A stretch of DNA of 64,000 bases from Dolichospermum sp. FACHB-1091 (GCF_014697585.1 NZ_JACJSB010000003.1:185613-249612); one strand, 5' to 3'. Shown: positions 16,795-26,473, numbered from the stretch's first letter. The notes: generated by a model not told the origin, from the letters alone. Numbers and translations are program-made.

Positions 16795-19700
16795 ACTAGA
16801 TAAAGCTTGATTTATCTGAGTTAATAGCTCTTCCATAGAAATAGAACGGGGTAATATCTGGGTAGCAATTTCACTTACCGCAGTTTCTACAGAAGATGTA
16901 TATCTTTGCTTACGGGATTTTGTACTATTGTGATTGTGATAATTAGGCTGATTTAATTTTTGGTCAAGTACCAAAATTGGGGGTAATTTAAAGGATAAAT
17001 CCCCCAAGGACTGTATAGCTTTGTGTACTTCTTGATGCATCGGCGTTTCCTGTAAACAAATTAATAGTAAGTCAACACTTTTATGACTAACTTGTTGTAA
17101 AACTTCCGACCAACAACTAGCAATAGAAGCTCTAAAACCAGCAGTTTGTAAGTATTGAATTAGAGCTTGAAACCACTCATAGCCTCTATTACCGGGCTGA
17201 TTTTTGAGATTGAGAGTAGAATTTTTAATTAACTGATAATTCTTAACTGGTTTGCGATTGATTTTGGGTAAATCATGCAACATAGTTACATCTACCACGA
17301 GAATATTGAGTGGACAACTGATGCCGGCAGCAATTTGTAATACAGATGATAAAGCATTTCCCTGGTAATTGTGGGCATCATTTTCCTGATGCAAGGGACT
17401 TAAACAAGGAAATACAGACAATCCTGGTATTTGGGAAGCGGCTAAAGTAGTAGCAACATCACAAGTGACCAATGGTAAAGTTGCTAATCGCTGGTGTTTA
17501 GTTAATTGTTGTAGATAAGTGCGAGCCGTAGAAATTTCCATATCTAGTAATATCACATCAAACTGCCAGACTCGTGCTAACAAATCTGCTTGATCTAAAT
17601 CATCTACTTCAATAACTCGATGTTCTCGGAGGGAAGGGTAGAGATTAACCGCTTCTAATTCTGGATTTACTAACCGGAGAATTCGTAGAGGGACAATCTG
17701 AGGATTTTGATTATTTTCCATCCCTGAATGCTGAACTTTTAGAGATGTGGATAATTTTTCTAATAGTGTAGTCAATAGGTGGTGTTTGATGGGTAAACTT
17801 AAAAAACTATCAGCCTGTTTAGTAAGTGCTTGCTCCTTTTCAGCCGCTGTAGCCGTGACAACAACATGAATGTGACGAGTTAAAGCATCAGATTTCAATA
17901 TAGTTAAAACATCCCAACCTGAGAGTAAAGGTAATAAAGGGTTTAAAAATATAGCCTTTGGTTGTAAACGTCGAGCTTTTTCTAATGCTTCTGTTCCCGA
18001 TCTAGCAATGACAACACGATAACCTAAACCTTTGAGTTGTTCAGTTAATTCTTCAATATATTGGGCTACTGCTTCCACCACTAACACTAATCTTGGGGAG
18101 GAATTAGGTTGGTATTGTGGAGAATTGTGGAGATTTTGACGACAAGAATTGGCAGTGTTGCCTATTTCCCGCTTTTCTGGTTTTATATCTTCAGAGTCGT
18201 TAAAACTGAGTTTTGGTGGACTCGGTGGTAAAAGCAGGGTAAATTGACTACCTTTACCCTCACGAGATAGGAAACTGACATCTCCACCATGTAAGCGAGC
18301 CAAAGCTCTGGTTAAGACTAATCCTAAACCCGTTCCTTCAAACTGACGGGTGAGGGGGTTTTCTAATTGCTGGAATTTTTGAAAGATTAAATGTTGTTGT
18401 TGTTCAGGAATCCCAATACCTGTATCCCAGACAGTAAAAGCAATCCAACCTTCCCAACGACTTACCCGTAACCCAATTTCTCCAGATACTTCTGTGAATT
18501 TAAAGGCATTAGAAAGTAGATGTGCCAGCATTTGACGCAAGCGTAATTCATCCGCTACCATTTGTTCTAAACCCGGTTCAATGGCCAGACTAAATTGACG
18601 ATGAGACGAACTTTGATTTTCTGCTGGGGATAATTGTTGAGTTTTGTTATTTTGCTGATAGATATTTTTTACATCTGATAAAGCTCGTTCACAGACTACC
18701 TGAATTTGTACTGGGGTGAAAGTGAGTTGCATTTGTCCAGTTTCCATGCGAGTCAAATCTAAAATATCATTAACCACACTCATCAAATGTCTGCCACTTT
18801 GGTGAATTAGCCCAGCATAACGAGCTTGGCGCTCATTTAATTGTCCCAACTGTTGGTCTACAAGTAGTCGAGATAGTCCTAAAACTGCCGTTAGTGGTGT
18901 TTTTAATTCGTGACTGATACAAGCTAAAAATTCATCTTTTAAGCGATTGAGTTGAATCAAATCGGCGTTTTTTGTTGCCAATTCCTTGCAAAGTTGTTGT
19001 TGTTCCGTTACATCTGTTGCTAATATTAGCCATAGGTCATCGGTAGTTGCCGGCACTGGTGACTCAGAAACCCAAACTTGCAACTCCCTACTATCCAAAG
19101 GGATTTTGGCAAATTGCCAAACCCGTTCTTGACCATTTTTGATTTGCACCACACAAGTACAAATACCCAGATGCGTATCTAAAACACAGCGGTCAGAACC
19201 ACTATTTACATTGACGGGTGACTCTTCCAGAAATGGTAAAGCTGATGATGAGTCATCTGAAAAAACCGTTGGGGAGACAGTTGTTTTGGGACTCGTGAAA
19301 GGATCTGGTTTCAGATTTTCGGACTCATGAGCATAAATATAAGCAGATTTTTGAGAGTGAGTCGGGGCAAGTATGGTCTCTACCTGTTTTCTAACACCTT
19401 CGATGTCTTTTAATGCTCCCAATTGTTGCCACCAAGCAGGATTTTGGGTGATTACTTTGCCATGACTATTTTGTAACATAATTGGCCAAGGCAGTTGCCC
19501 TAACAAATGGACTATGGATGTGTGTATTTTTGGCGGTTCTTTTTCCTGATTGATGATTGAGTTAATAGGATTTTTGTTTTGAGCTAAGAGTTGCAATAAG
19601 CGTAAAGTGTCCACTATTCCCAGAAGTTTACCATCTGAGTCAACCAATGCCCAATCTAAATTTCTTTGTTGTTGAGTTTCTTGGTATTGTAAAAATAGGC

Positions 19701-19995
19701 GGAAATGTTCTAGACTCTGTGCTGCTGATATGGTTTGTATTGGTTCTAAAAGCGATTTATCCAGCTGTGAGAGTGGTCGCTGTAAATTTAAAAGGTAGTC
19801 ATCAGTGGTTGCTGCTAATAATTGTGGCAGTAACCGAGCAGAGTATAACAAACCAATTGGGACTTGTTGTGAATTGACTACCATCAAGCGATCGCACTGT
19901 TGGTTGGTAAAAATATCCAGCACGGTTGCTAGAGTATTTGTTTCTAAGCAGATTGGTACATTTGCTAGAAATTGATAAAGCGGGTACTGTAGCAT
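16792..19995 (-). CDS. CBS-domain hybrid histidine kinase with three degenerate receivers
   Basis: 1067 residues. N-terminal paired CBS domains (about 1-140) with CDRLMVVNSQQVPIGLLY and LDWALVDSDGKLLGIVD; a PAS-like sensor region (about 160-340); HisKA with CISHELKTPLTAV, His362; HATPase with NAFKF, DTGIGIP and GTGLGLVL. Three receiver-like domains follow. In the first, the phospho-acceptor strand reads AIFLNPLLP, so the Asp is Asn685. The second has DVILLDMEIS but lacks other receiver motifs, and the third (NILVVDVTM... LLLICLQE) is also degenerate. CBS domains usually bind adenosine nucleotides, so sensing of energy state is possible. It is probably cytoplasmic, as no membrane helix is seen. 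Monocistronic. Confidence 0.88.
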   Translation of the reverse strand: MLQYPLYQFLANVPICLETNTLATVLDIFTNQQCDRLMVVNSQQVPIGLLYSARLLPQLLAATTDDYLLNLQRPLSQLDKSLLEPIQTISAAQSLEHFRLFLQYQETQQQRNLDWALVDSDGKLLGIVDTLRLLQLLAQNKNPINSIINQEKEPPKIHTSIVHLLGQLPWPIMLQNSHGKVITQNPAWWQQLGALKDIEGVRKQVETILAPTHSQKSAYIYAHESENLKPDPFTSPKTTVSPTVFSDDSSSALPFLEESPVNVNSGSDRCVLDTHLGICTCVVQIKNGQERVWQFAKIPLDSRELQVWVSESPVPATTDDLWLILATDVTEQQQLCKELATKNADLIQLNRLKDEFLACISHELKTPLTAVLGLSRLLVDQQLGQLNERQARYAGLIHQSGRHLMSVVNDILDLTRMETGQMQLTFTPVQIQVVCERALSDVKNIYQQNNKTQQLSPAENQSSSHRQFSLAIEPGLEQMVADELRLRQMLAHLLSNAFKFTEVSGEIGLRVSRWEGWIAFTVWDTGIGIPEQQQHLIFQKFQQLENPLTRQFEGTGLGLVLTRALARLHGGDVSFLSREGKGSQFTLLLPPSPPKLSFNDSEDIKPEKREIGNTANSCRQNLHNSPQYQPNSSPRLVLVVEAVAQYIEELTEQLKGLGYRVVIARSGTEALEKARRLQPKAIFLNPLLPLLSGWDVLTILKSDALTRHIHVVVTATAAEKEQALTKQADSFLSLPIKHHLLTTLLEKLSTSLKVQHSGMENNQNPQIVPLRILRLVNPELEAVNLYPSLREHRVIEVDDLDQADLLARVWQFDVILLDMEISTARTYLQQLTKHQRLATLPLVTCDVATTLAASQIPGLSVFPCLSPLHQENDAHNYQGNALSSVLQIAAGISCPLNILVVDVTMLHDLPKINRKPVKNYQLIKNSTLNLKNQPGNRGYEWFQALIQYLQTAGFRASIASCWSEVLQQVSHKSVDLLLICLQETPMHQEVHKAIQSLGDLSFKLPPILVLDQKLNQPNYHNHNSTKSRKQRYTSSVETAVSEIATQILPRSISMEELLTQINQALSS

Positions 19996-19999
19996 TGAT

Positions 20000-21005
20000 A
20001 TAATTCCTCAGTGGTCATTCTGCTGATGATCAACTCCGGCCTCACCATTAGCCTTCGTTGAGATGGTCTTCAAGCCTGAAGCAGTATCCGGCCAGAATAT
20101 TGAGAATGGCTACGCTATTGTGGGATTCCGGTTACATATTTAGGAATTACGCACAATATAATATCTGGAGAAATCTGGAGAAACCTTCTTTCCTTCCTGT
20201 TCTGTCCCTTGCGGGTGCTTTGCGAACGCTGCTTTCTGGTTTATGCTTTCGTCGTTTGTTGTTTCGTAACTTGTGGGTAAGCCCTGACATTGACAAACCG
20301 CGCTGAAGAATTTCCCTCAAAGCAGATAAATCCAGACAAACCAAATATTGAATAGTTTTGGTATTTTCATCAGTGTTACATACGGTCAGTATTTTGATAC
20401 TATCTACAGGTAGATAAGCCTTAAGCTACAGGCTAGATTAAGAGCCAGGCTGGGGGTTTGGCTATGACTTCGGCACAGTCCACGGACTGAAAATAAATGA
20501 ACTCAAAGCCAATCTTGGATGATTTTCCCCCTCACGGTGCGAGATGTGAATTTTCATAGTCAACAAGTAACCATCTTGACAAGATTATTACTTGTATTGA
20601 AAGTCATTACTTTTGAAAGTGACAACTACAACAATAATTATGACTCCAAAGATTCGCTTTAGAACCTTGAGGAATTATAATGATTTAAAATGCGACAATT
20701 CTTTAAGTTTGTTTAAGTATCTTATCAAGGAGTAAAGTAATGTAACCTAAGTCCAAGTTTGATTTGTTAATGTACTTATCAATGATTCCTAAGTACGCCC
20801 ATTAATATAAGTTATCCTGTTTAAGCCAACTAAATATGCTTAGTTACTGACTTATATATGTCACTCCTACATAATACCCATGATTTATCAACCGTAAATG
20901 TTAGTACCTATATTGCTTTTACAAATAATAAATATAAAACAAATTTCCGGTAGACCATTTGCACAAAGGAGGCACAAAGGTTTACTTATTCACGGATGGA
21001 ATTTC
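20000..21005. other. About 1 kb gap upstream of kaiA; no gene supported
   Basis: Between the divergent kinase gene and kaiA there is no reading frame with coding character. The stretch at 20145-20345 resembles left-over dispersed repeat (a TTCTTTCCTTC motif shared with 60319). A purine/pyrimidine-mixed part at 20420-20560 contains short inverted segments such as GGCTGGGGGTTTGGC. The kaiA promoter must lie in the AT-rich 20570-21000 part. AAGGAGG at about 20965 looks like a ribosome-binding site but has no start codon at a suitable distance. Confidence 0.5.
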
Positions 21006-21485
21006 ATGAATAAATTCCTTAGCCAATACTACCGATTAATCAGCGAATGGTATTCTCTGCCAATTACTACTACACCTGATCAGATATACTATTTACCTAA
21101 TCAGACATTAGATAGAAAAAATAATTATTTTCTGGCCTTTGCCCAGCAGAGAAAGACACAAAATTTTCAGGATATGACTACTACCGAAAAACAGGAGATA
21201 TTAGAGCAACTGAAATCAGATTATCGGCAAATTATTGTAAATTATTTTCTAACCGACAAAGCAATAAAAGAAAAAATTGATAAATTTATCAACGCCCTAT
21301 TTTATGCTAATATTCCTGTGCCACAAATTATAGAAATACACATGGAAATCATTGACGAATTTGCCAAACAATTAAGACTAGAAGGGAGAAGCGATGAAAC
21401 ATTACTAGATTACCGTTTAACCTTAATAGATATTTTGGCACATCTTTGTGAAATCTATCGTTCTACTGTTGCTAAAATCAATTGA
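21006..21485 (+). CDS. kaiA: Circadian clock protein KaiA, short form lacking the pseudo-receiver
   Basis: 159 residues from ATG 21006. Residues about 58-155 are the KaiA C-terminal dimer and KaiC-binding domain: EILEQLKSDYRQIIVNYFL, NIPVPQIIEIHMEIIDEFAKQ, GRSDETLLDYRLTLIDILAHL. The N-terminal pseudo-receiver (about 135 residues in Synechococcus KaiA) is missing; only a short linker-like stretch precedes the domain. Short KaiA is known in filamentous cyanobacteria. A start at 20898 would add 36 residues with no resemblance to KaiA, so I reject it. KaiA stimulates KaiC autophosphorylation by binding its A-loop. The pseudo-receiver normally senses oxidised quinone, so that input is probably absent. 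First of the kaiABC set. Confidence 0.93.
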   Translation: MNKFLSQYYRLISEWYSLPITTTPDQIYYLPNQTLDRKNNYFLAFAQQRKTQNFQDMTTTEKQEILEQLKSDYRQIIVNYFLTDKAIKEKIDKFINALFYANIPVPQIIEIHMEIIDEFAKQLRLEGRSDETLLDYRLTLIDILAHLCEIYRSTVAKIN

Positions 21486-21608
21486 ATTGAATGCGGCCAA
21501 GCAGAATTTCCATCTCCAGTCATTGTGAGTAAATACTAGAAGTATAGATAAAACCTTTGCTTTGTTTATTTGTCACATTTATTGCTTATTTTTAGGAGTC
21601 TATATTGT

Positions 21609-21923
21609 ATGAATCAAGCCAAAAAAACCTATGTTCTCAAGCTTTACGTGGCAGGAAACACCCCCAATTCAGTGCGAGCCTTAAAAACCCTCAAAGATAT
21701 CTTAGAGCAAGAATTTAAAGGTGTTTATGCCTTAAAAGTAATTGATGTCCTGAAAAACCCCCAATTAGCTGAAGAAGATAAAATTCTTGCCACTCCGACA
21801 TTATCAAAAATTTTGCCTCCTCCGGTTCGGAAAATTATTGGTGATCTTACAGATAGAGAAAGAGTATTGATTGGATTGGATCTGCTTTATGAAGAACTGA
21901 GTGAAGAATATGAACAAGAGTAG
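21609..21923 (+). CDS. kaiB: Circadian clock protein KaiB
   Basis: 104 residues, the normal KaiB size. Starts [20 protein letters not shown], with AGGAG about 11 bases upstream. Contains [39 protein letters not shown] and the acidic C-terminal tail [10 protein letters not shown]. KaiB is a fold-switching thioredoxin-like protein that binds phosphorylated KaiC at night, sequesters KaiA and so ends the phosphorylation phase. It lies 123 bases after kaiA and 179 before kaiC, all on the plus strand; the gaps are large enough for separate promoters. Confidence 0.98.
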   Translation: MNQAKKTYVLKLYVAGNTPNSVRALKTLKDILEQEFKGVYALKVIDVLKNPQLAEEDKILATPTLSKILPPPVRKIIGDLTDRERVLIGLDLLYEELSEEYEQE

Positions 21924-22102
21924 GATAAAATACAGTAGATTGGGGGTAAAAGAAGTACAAAATTTTCATAAAAAATCAATTTAATTATTAAGCGGATTTT
22001 ACCAAAAGACTCCTAACTGCGTAAATTCTGCCGTATTTATGAAAAATGATCAAAAACTTTCTTGATTTTAAAAAACCAGGTTGAATATCCTTATTAGATA
22101 AC

Positions 22103-23662
22103 ATGACAAGAAAAGAGCAGTTTGACCAAAAAAAAATACCCGTTGGTGGCGTAGAAAAAATTCGGACAATGATCGAGGGCTTTGACGATATTAGTCATGG
22201 CGGTTTACCCGTTGGTAGAACCACCTTAGTGAGTGGCACTTCCGGAACAGGAAAAACTTTGTTATCACTGCAATTCCTTTATAATGGCATCACCTACTTT
22301 GACGAACCAGGAGTATTTGTTACCTTTGAGGAATCACCCAGTGATATTATTAAAAATTCCCATATTTTTAATTGGAATTTGCAACATTTAATTGATGAAG
22401 GTAAATTATTTATTCTCGACGCTTCTCCAGATCCCGAAGGTCAAGATATAGTCGGTAATTTTGATTTATCTGCCCTGATTGAAAGGTTACAATATGCAAT
22501 TCGTAAATATAAAGCAAAAAGAGTTTCCATTGATTCAATGACAGCCATATTTCAACAATATGAAGCTGTAGGAGTAGTGCGACGGGAAATTTTCCGTTTA
22601 GTAGCGCGTCTGAAACAATTAAACGTCACCACAATCATTACCACTGAAAGAGGTGAAGAATATGGACCAGTAGCATCTTTTGGCGTTGAAGAATTTGTTT
22701 CCGATAATGTAGTGATTGTTCGCAACGTTTTAGAAGGAGAACGCCGTCGTCGAACTATTGAAATTCTCAAATTACGGGGAACAACTCACATGAAAGGTGA
22801 ATATCCCTTCACAATTACCAACGAAGGAGTTAATATATTCCCCTTGGGAGCAATGCGATTAACACAAAGATCCTCTAATGTGCGAGTATCTTCTGGGGTG
22901 AAAATCCTTGATCAGATGTGTGGTGGTGGTTTCTTTAAAGACTCAATTATTTTAGCAACAGGAGCTACAGGAACTGGTAAAACCTTATTAGTGAGCAAAT
23001 TTATCCAAGATGGCTGTATTAATGGTGAAAGAGCGATATTATTTGCCTATGAAGAATCTCGCGCTCAACTTTCACGTAATGCTTATTCATGGGGGATTGA
23101 TTTTGAGGAATTAGAACATCAAGGACTGTTAAAAATAATTTGTACCTATCCCGAATCAACTGGTTTAGAAGATCATTTACAAATTATTAAATCAGAAATA
23201 TCTCATTTTAAACCTGCTCGCATTGCCATTGATTCACTTTCAGCCATGGCTAGAGGTGTTAGTAATAACGCTTTTCGTCAATTTGTCATTGGGGTTACAG
23301 GTTATGCTAAACAAGAAGAAATCACTGGTTTTTTTACCAATACTACAGACCAGTTTCTCGGTTCTCATTCTATTACCGACTCCCATATTTCCACAATTAC
23401 AGACACAATTTTGATGTTGCAGTATGTAGAGATTCGGGGAGAAATGTCGCGGGCAATTAACGTCTTTAAAATGCGAGGCTCTTGGCATGATAAGGGCATT
23501 CGTGAATATAATATCACAGCCGACGGACCAGATATTAAAGATTCACTGCGTAACTATGAGCGAATTATTAGCGGTGCGCCTACTCGCGTTATTATAGATG
23601 AAAAAGCAGAACTTTCTCGCATTGTCAAGGGTTTTGAAGACAAACAGAGTTCTGATGCTTAA
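22103..23662 (+). CDS. kaiC: Circadian clock ATPase/kinase KaiC
   Basis: 519 residues with two RecA-like halves. CI: Walker A GTSGTGKT at 45-52 and catalytic Glu pair in TFEES (76-77). CII: Walker A GATGTGKT at about 290 and AYEES. The phosphorylation loop SITDSHISTITDT is intact, with Ser430 and Thr431 (Ser431/Thr432 in Synechococcus numbering). The C-terminal A-loop region (APTRVIIDEKAELSRIVKG) bound by KaiA is present. It is the central oscillator: ordered phosphorylation and slow ATP hydrolysis give the 24-hour rhythm, with output through SasA/CikA-RpaA, none of which is in this window as a clear orthologue. Confidence 0.99.
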   Translation: MTRKEQFDQKKIPVGGVEKIRTMIEGFDDISHGGLPVGRTTLVSGTSGTGKTLLSLQFLYNGITYFDEPGVFVTFEESPSDIIKNSHIFNWNLQHLIDEGKLFILDASPDPEGQDIVGNFDLSALIERLQYAIRKYKAKRVSIDSMTAIFQQYEAVGVVRREIFRLVARLKQLNVTTIITTERGEEYGPVASFGVEEFVSDNVVIVRNVLEGERRRRTIEILKLRGTTHMKGEYPFTITNEGVNIFPLGAMRLTQRSSNVRVSSGVKILDQMCGGGFFKDSIILATGATGTGKTLLVSKFIQDGCINGERAILFAYEESRAQLSRNAYSWGIDFEELEHQGLLKIICTYPESTGLEDHLQIIKSEISHFKPARIAIDSLSAMARGVSNNAFRQFVIGVTGYAKQEEITGFFTNTTDQFLGSHSITDSHISTITDTILMLQYVEIRGEMSRAINVFKMRGSWHDKGIREYNITADGPDIKDSLRNYERIISGAPTRVIIDEKAELSRIVKGFEDKQSSDA

Positions 23663-23771
23663 AATAGGAAGAGTGCGATATTCCTTCACAAATCTATGGA
23701 TCATGCTATATTTTGTGGTGAAGACAAGTATTCTGCCGCTAAATTGATATTTTTTTCTGTGAGGGGACGCG

Positions 23772-25724
23772 GTGAAAAGACAGCAATTATTCCATAGTTT
23801 CTTACCCGGTTTTACGGTAGCAGTATTAACAACTCAGCCCGCTTGGGCTAATGTTATGAACATGAGTGAGGTACAGCCAGGGTCTTATCCTAATGTTTTG
23901 ATTTCTACCAATAGTGGAAATTCATTCACACAAGTTACAAATCACCCAGGATTATTATTTAGCAGTTATTTCCGTCAGGGTAGTATAAAGCCTGCTGTTA
24001 ACTACAGTCTGCCAATAATTACCGCTGACAATAATCTTGATATTCAGGAAGTAAAAATACTTAAAAAAGATGATGGTAGATTTGTCAATTTTTCTGATCT
24101 ATCCAATCATAATTTGCTGGCTGTTAATAATCCCAATTCTGAGCAGCAATTTACCAGCGGTAATACTAGGGTATCAGAATTACTAGAATCTCGGAAATGC
24201 CCACAGCAGAAGAGTCAAGCAGCTTTACTACTTGCCTCTAACACCTGTTTACCTAAAAAAACTTCTGATTGGATAGCTCAAACAACTGTTCCTAATACAC
24301 CAGAAACTAGTACACCTCTTCCTGGGGAGAATGTAAAACCTGCACCTAGTCAGTCCGTAGATTTTACTAATACTCCTAATGACTTAAATCCTAACCCGAA
24401 TCCACTGTTATTTCCAGGACAAGCGGAGGAAGTAAAAATACAGGCAACTCGGCCAATTAGTTTGTCAGAGGCTTTGGAACTGGCTAAACGGAATAACAAT
24501 GATTTACAAGTGTCCCTGTTACAATTGCAACGCAGTAAATCAGTTCTGCGGGAAGCTCAAGCGGCTTTATTTCCTAGTGTAGATTTAAGCGGAGATTTAA
24601 CAAATGGTCGTGACGTTGGGACGGCACTACGCATTGACCAAGCTAGAAAAACAAATCCTTTGCTAGATGATGCTCCAGCGAACACAAACTTTACCGGAAC
24701 AGCACAGATAAGATATGACTTGTATACCTCCGGTAGACGTAATGGGGCTATTCAGGAGGCTGAAGAAAGGATACGTGTACAAGAATTAGATATCGAAAGA
24801 CAATCTGAGGAAATTCGTCTAAATGTGTCTAAGGCATATTATGATCTGCAAGAAACCGACGAAAACGTGAGAATTACCCAGTCAGCGGTAGAAAATGCTC
24901 AAGCTAGTTTGAAAGATGCCATGGCCTTAGAAAAAGCTGGCGTTGGTACTCGTTTTGATGTATTGCGATCGCAAGTAAACCTAGCCAATTCTCAACAAGA
25001 ATTAACCAATGCCCTCTCTAAACAACAAATTGCCCGCCGCAAATTAGCGCCATTGTTAAATTTGTCTCAGTCAGTGAGCATTAGTGCGGCTGATCCAGTA
25101 AAATTAGCAGGTTTATGGCAGCAACCACTAGAACAGAGCATTGTTTTAGCTTATCAAAACCGTCCTGAACTACAACAAACTTTAGCACAGCGGAAAATCG
25201 GCGAAGCACAGATAAAACAGGCTTTAGCGTCTTCTGGTCCACAGGTGAGTTTAGTAGGGAGATATAACTTATTAGATCAATTTGATGATGGAACTAGTGT
25301 GAGCGATGGTTATTCATTAGGACTACAAGCCAGCATTAATTTATATGGTGGAGGAGCAGGAACTGCAAGAGCAGCCCAAGCTAAAACCAGTATTGCGATT
25401 GCTGAAACGCAGTTTTCTGAACAAAAAAACCAGATTCGCTTTCAAGTAGAACAAGCTTATTCCACCCAAGCCTCAAGTTTAGAGAACGTACAAACTGCTA
25501 ATGTAGCCTTAGAACAAGCTAGAGAATCTTTACGATTAGCGCGGTTAAGATTCCAAGCAGGTGTAGGTACTCAAACCGATGTAATTAACGCATTAAATGA
25601 TTTAACACGGTCCGAGGGAAATCGCGTCAGAGCCATATTAGACTACAATCGAGCCTTAACAGAATTACAAAGATATGTTACAGCCAAAGGATTAAAACAG
25701 TTAGAGGAATCAGGAGTCAAATAA
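23772..25724 (+). CDS. TolC-family outer-membrane efflux protein
   Basis: 650 residues, GTG start followed by a signal peptide-like N-terminus ending near QPAWA. Residues about 30-220 form a long Asn/Ser/Pro-rich non-conserved region. The TolC/OEP core starts at RPISLSEALELAKRNNNDLQ and has two repeats with long helices and beta strands (LSGDLTNGRD, RYDLYTSGRR, then SLVGRYNLLDQF, SINLYGGGA, RFQAGVGTQTDVINALNDL). It would form the outer-membrane channel of a type I secretion or RND efflux system, whose other parts are not adjacent. The gene lies just after kaiC but with a 109-base gap containing its own probable promoter. The long N-terminal extension is typical of cyanobacterial members. Confidence 0.92.
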   Translation: MKRQQLFHSFLPGFTVAVLTTQPAWANVMNMSEVQPGSYPNVLISTNSGNSFTQVTNHPGLLFSSYFRQGSIKPAVNYSLPIITADNNLDIQEVKILKKDDGRFVNFSDLSNHNLLAVNNPNSEQQFTSGNTRVSELLESRKCPQQKSQAALLLASNTCLPKKTSDWIAQTTVPNTPETSTPLPGENVKPAPSQSVDFTNTPNDLNPNPNPLLFPGQAEEVKIQATRPISLSEALELAKRNNNDLQVSLLQLQRSKSVLREAQAALFPSVDLSGDLTNGRDVGTALRIDQARKTNPLLDDAPANTNFTGTAQIRYDLYTSGRRNGAIQEAEERIRVQELDIERQSEEIRLNVSKAYYDLQETDENVRITQSAVENAQASLKDAMALEKAGVGTRFDVLRSQVNLANSQQELTNALSKQQIARRKLAPLLNLSQSVSISAADPVKLAGLWQQPLEQSIVLAYQNRPELQQTLAQRKIGEAQIKQALASSGPQVSLVGRYNLLDQFDDGTSVSDGYSLGLQASINLYGGGAGTARAAQAKTSIAIAETQFSEQKNQIRFQVEQAYSTQASSLENVQTANVALEQARESLRLARLRFQAGVGTQTDVINALNDLTRSEGNRVRAILDYNRALTELQRYVTAKGLKQLEESGVK

Positions 25725-25736
25725 GAGGTAAGATTA

Positions 25737-25769
25737 GTAGGTTGGGTTTCTTGCCTCAACCCAACCTAC
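25737..25769. repeat. GTAGGTTGGGTT perfect inverted repeat
   Basis: GTAGGTTGGGTT (25737-25748) and AACCCAACCTAC (25758-25769) form a perfect 12-bp stem with a 9-base loop, starting 12 bases after the TolC-family stop codon. It has the position of a terminator, although no T-run follows. It is the best-preserved member of the family also seen at 8066, 45270 and 46560. Confidence 0.85.
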
Positions 25770-25809
25770 AAGAAATGACCAAGGATCAATGATGTTGCAA
25801 GTGCTAAAC

Positions 25810-25985
25810 TATTGACATACTCACCGACCTGAAGGTGCGATGATTCTTGACACTTCACTGGAACACGCCACAAGTGGTCTTATCGTCCCTCCATGTCCGT
25901 TTAAAGTCTCCCAATGCCCTATGGCGACTATAACCAAATTTTAACATAAAGCCGTCCTAAAAGCGATGCACTGAGCTTGCCGAAG
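25810..25985 (-). mobile_element. Decayed IS200/IS605-type 3' end (tnpB tail / omega-RNA-like)
   Basis: Read on the minus strand, this segment shows the arrangement seen at the 3' ends of tnpB elements: GCCATAGGGCATTGGGAGAC, a segment GGCGTGTTCCAGTGAAG, TCAAGAATCATCGCACC and a terminal hairpin CACCTTCAGGTCGGTGAG before GTCAA. That region normally encodes the TnpB C-terminus and the guide omega-RNA scaffold. No tnpB or tnpA reading frame remains. The assignment rests on recall of element ends, not on a search. Confidence 0.5.
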
Positions 25986-26030
25986 TGGACGGGGCTTGTA
26001 TCCCAGATTTTTGGTCAAAAACTCATGATC

Positions 26031-26420
26031 ATGACTAAAGTTACATCACAAGAGATTGCAAAATTTCGTTCTCTGATGGTAGATGATTCTCAAGCAATGG
26101 AAGCATTAGACTTGATAGAGGACTGCGATGGAGATTTAGAAGACGCGGTAATGACTCTGGCTATTAAAGCTGGACAACAACCGGAACAAACTAATTCTGA
26201 ATGGTTAGATGCCTTAGCCAAAAAATGGCGGGCTGTAATTTGTGAACAGGAATATCGAGAAGACTTGCTAAATGGGTCAATTCAAGAGATGATAGAACAT
26301 CTGAGGACAATACAGACCTTTCCGAGAAGTCTGGCCACACCGGTTTTAATTTATGTTCTTAAACAAGGTGTAAATAACTTTTGTGAGCCTCTAGACTTGC
26401 TAAAATCAGATCAATCCTGA
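26031..26420 (+). CDS. Conserved hypothetical protein
   Basis: About 129 residues from ATG 26031 (a second ATG at 26025 is equally possible). The longer frame from 25977 reads into the decayed element and I do not accept it. The protein is acidic and helical, starting MTKVTSQEIAKFRSLMVDDS, with DLIEDCDGDLEDAVMTLAIKAG around residues 28-50, reminiscent of a UBA-like three-helix bundle, and LATPVLIYVLKQGVNNFC near the end. I do not recognise a characterised family. It precedes the membrane protein at 26474 by 53 bases on the same strand. Confidence 0.7.
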   Translation: MTKVTSQEIAKFRSLMVDDSQAMEALDLIEDCDGDLEDAVMTLAIKAGQQPEQTNSEWLDALAKKWRAVICEQEYREDLLNGSIQEMIEHLRTIQTFPRSLATPVLIYVLKQGVNNFCEPLDLLKSDQS

Positions 26421-26473
26421 TTAGTGAATATACTGATGATGTCAACTGGAATTTAAAAAATAGTTTAAGATTA

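Noticed and set aside
20058..20344. Short frames on both strands upstream of kaiA
   Set aside because: They overlap on opposite strands, lie in repeat-like sequence and show no recognisable protein features.
20898..21005. Longer KaiA start
   Set aside because: The 36 extra residues are hydrophobic/basic with no resemblance to KaiA, and the AAGGAGG at about 20965 has no start codon at a proper distance.
23662..23771. kaiC terminator hairpin (CTTCAC/GTGAAG arms)
   Set aside because: The arms need a three-base bulge and no T-run follows.
25977..26030. Upstream extension of the conserved hypothetical protein
   Set aside because: These codons come from the decayed mobile-element sequence; ATG 26031 (or 26025) begins the protein-like part.
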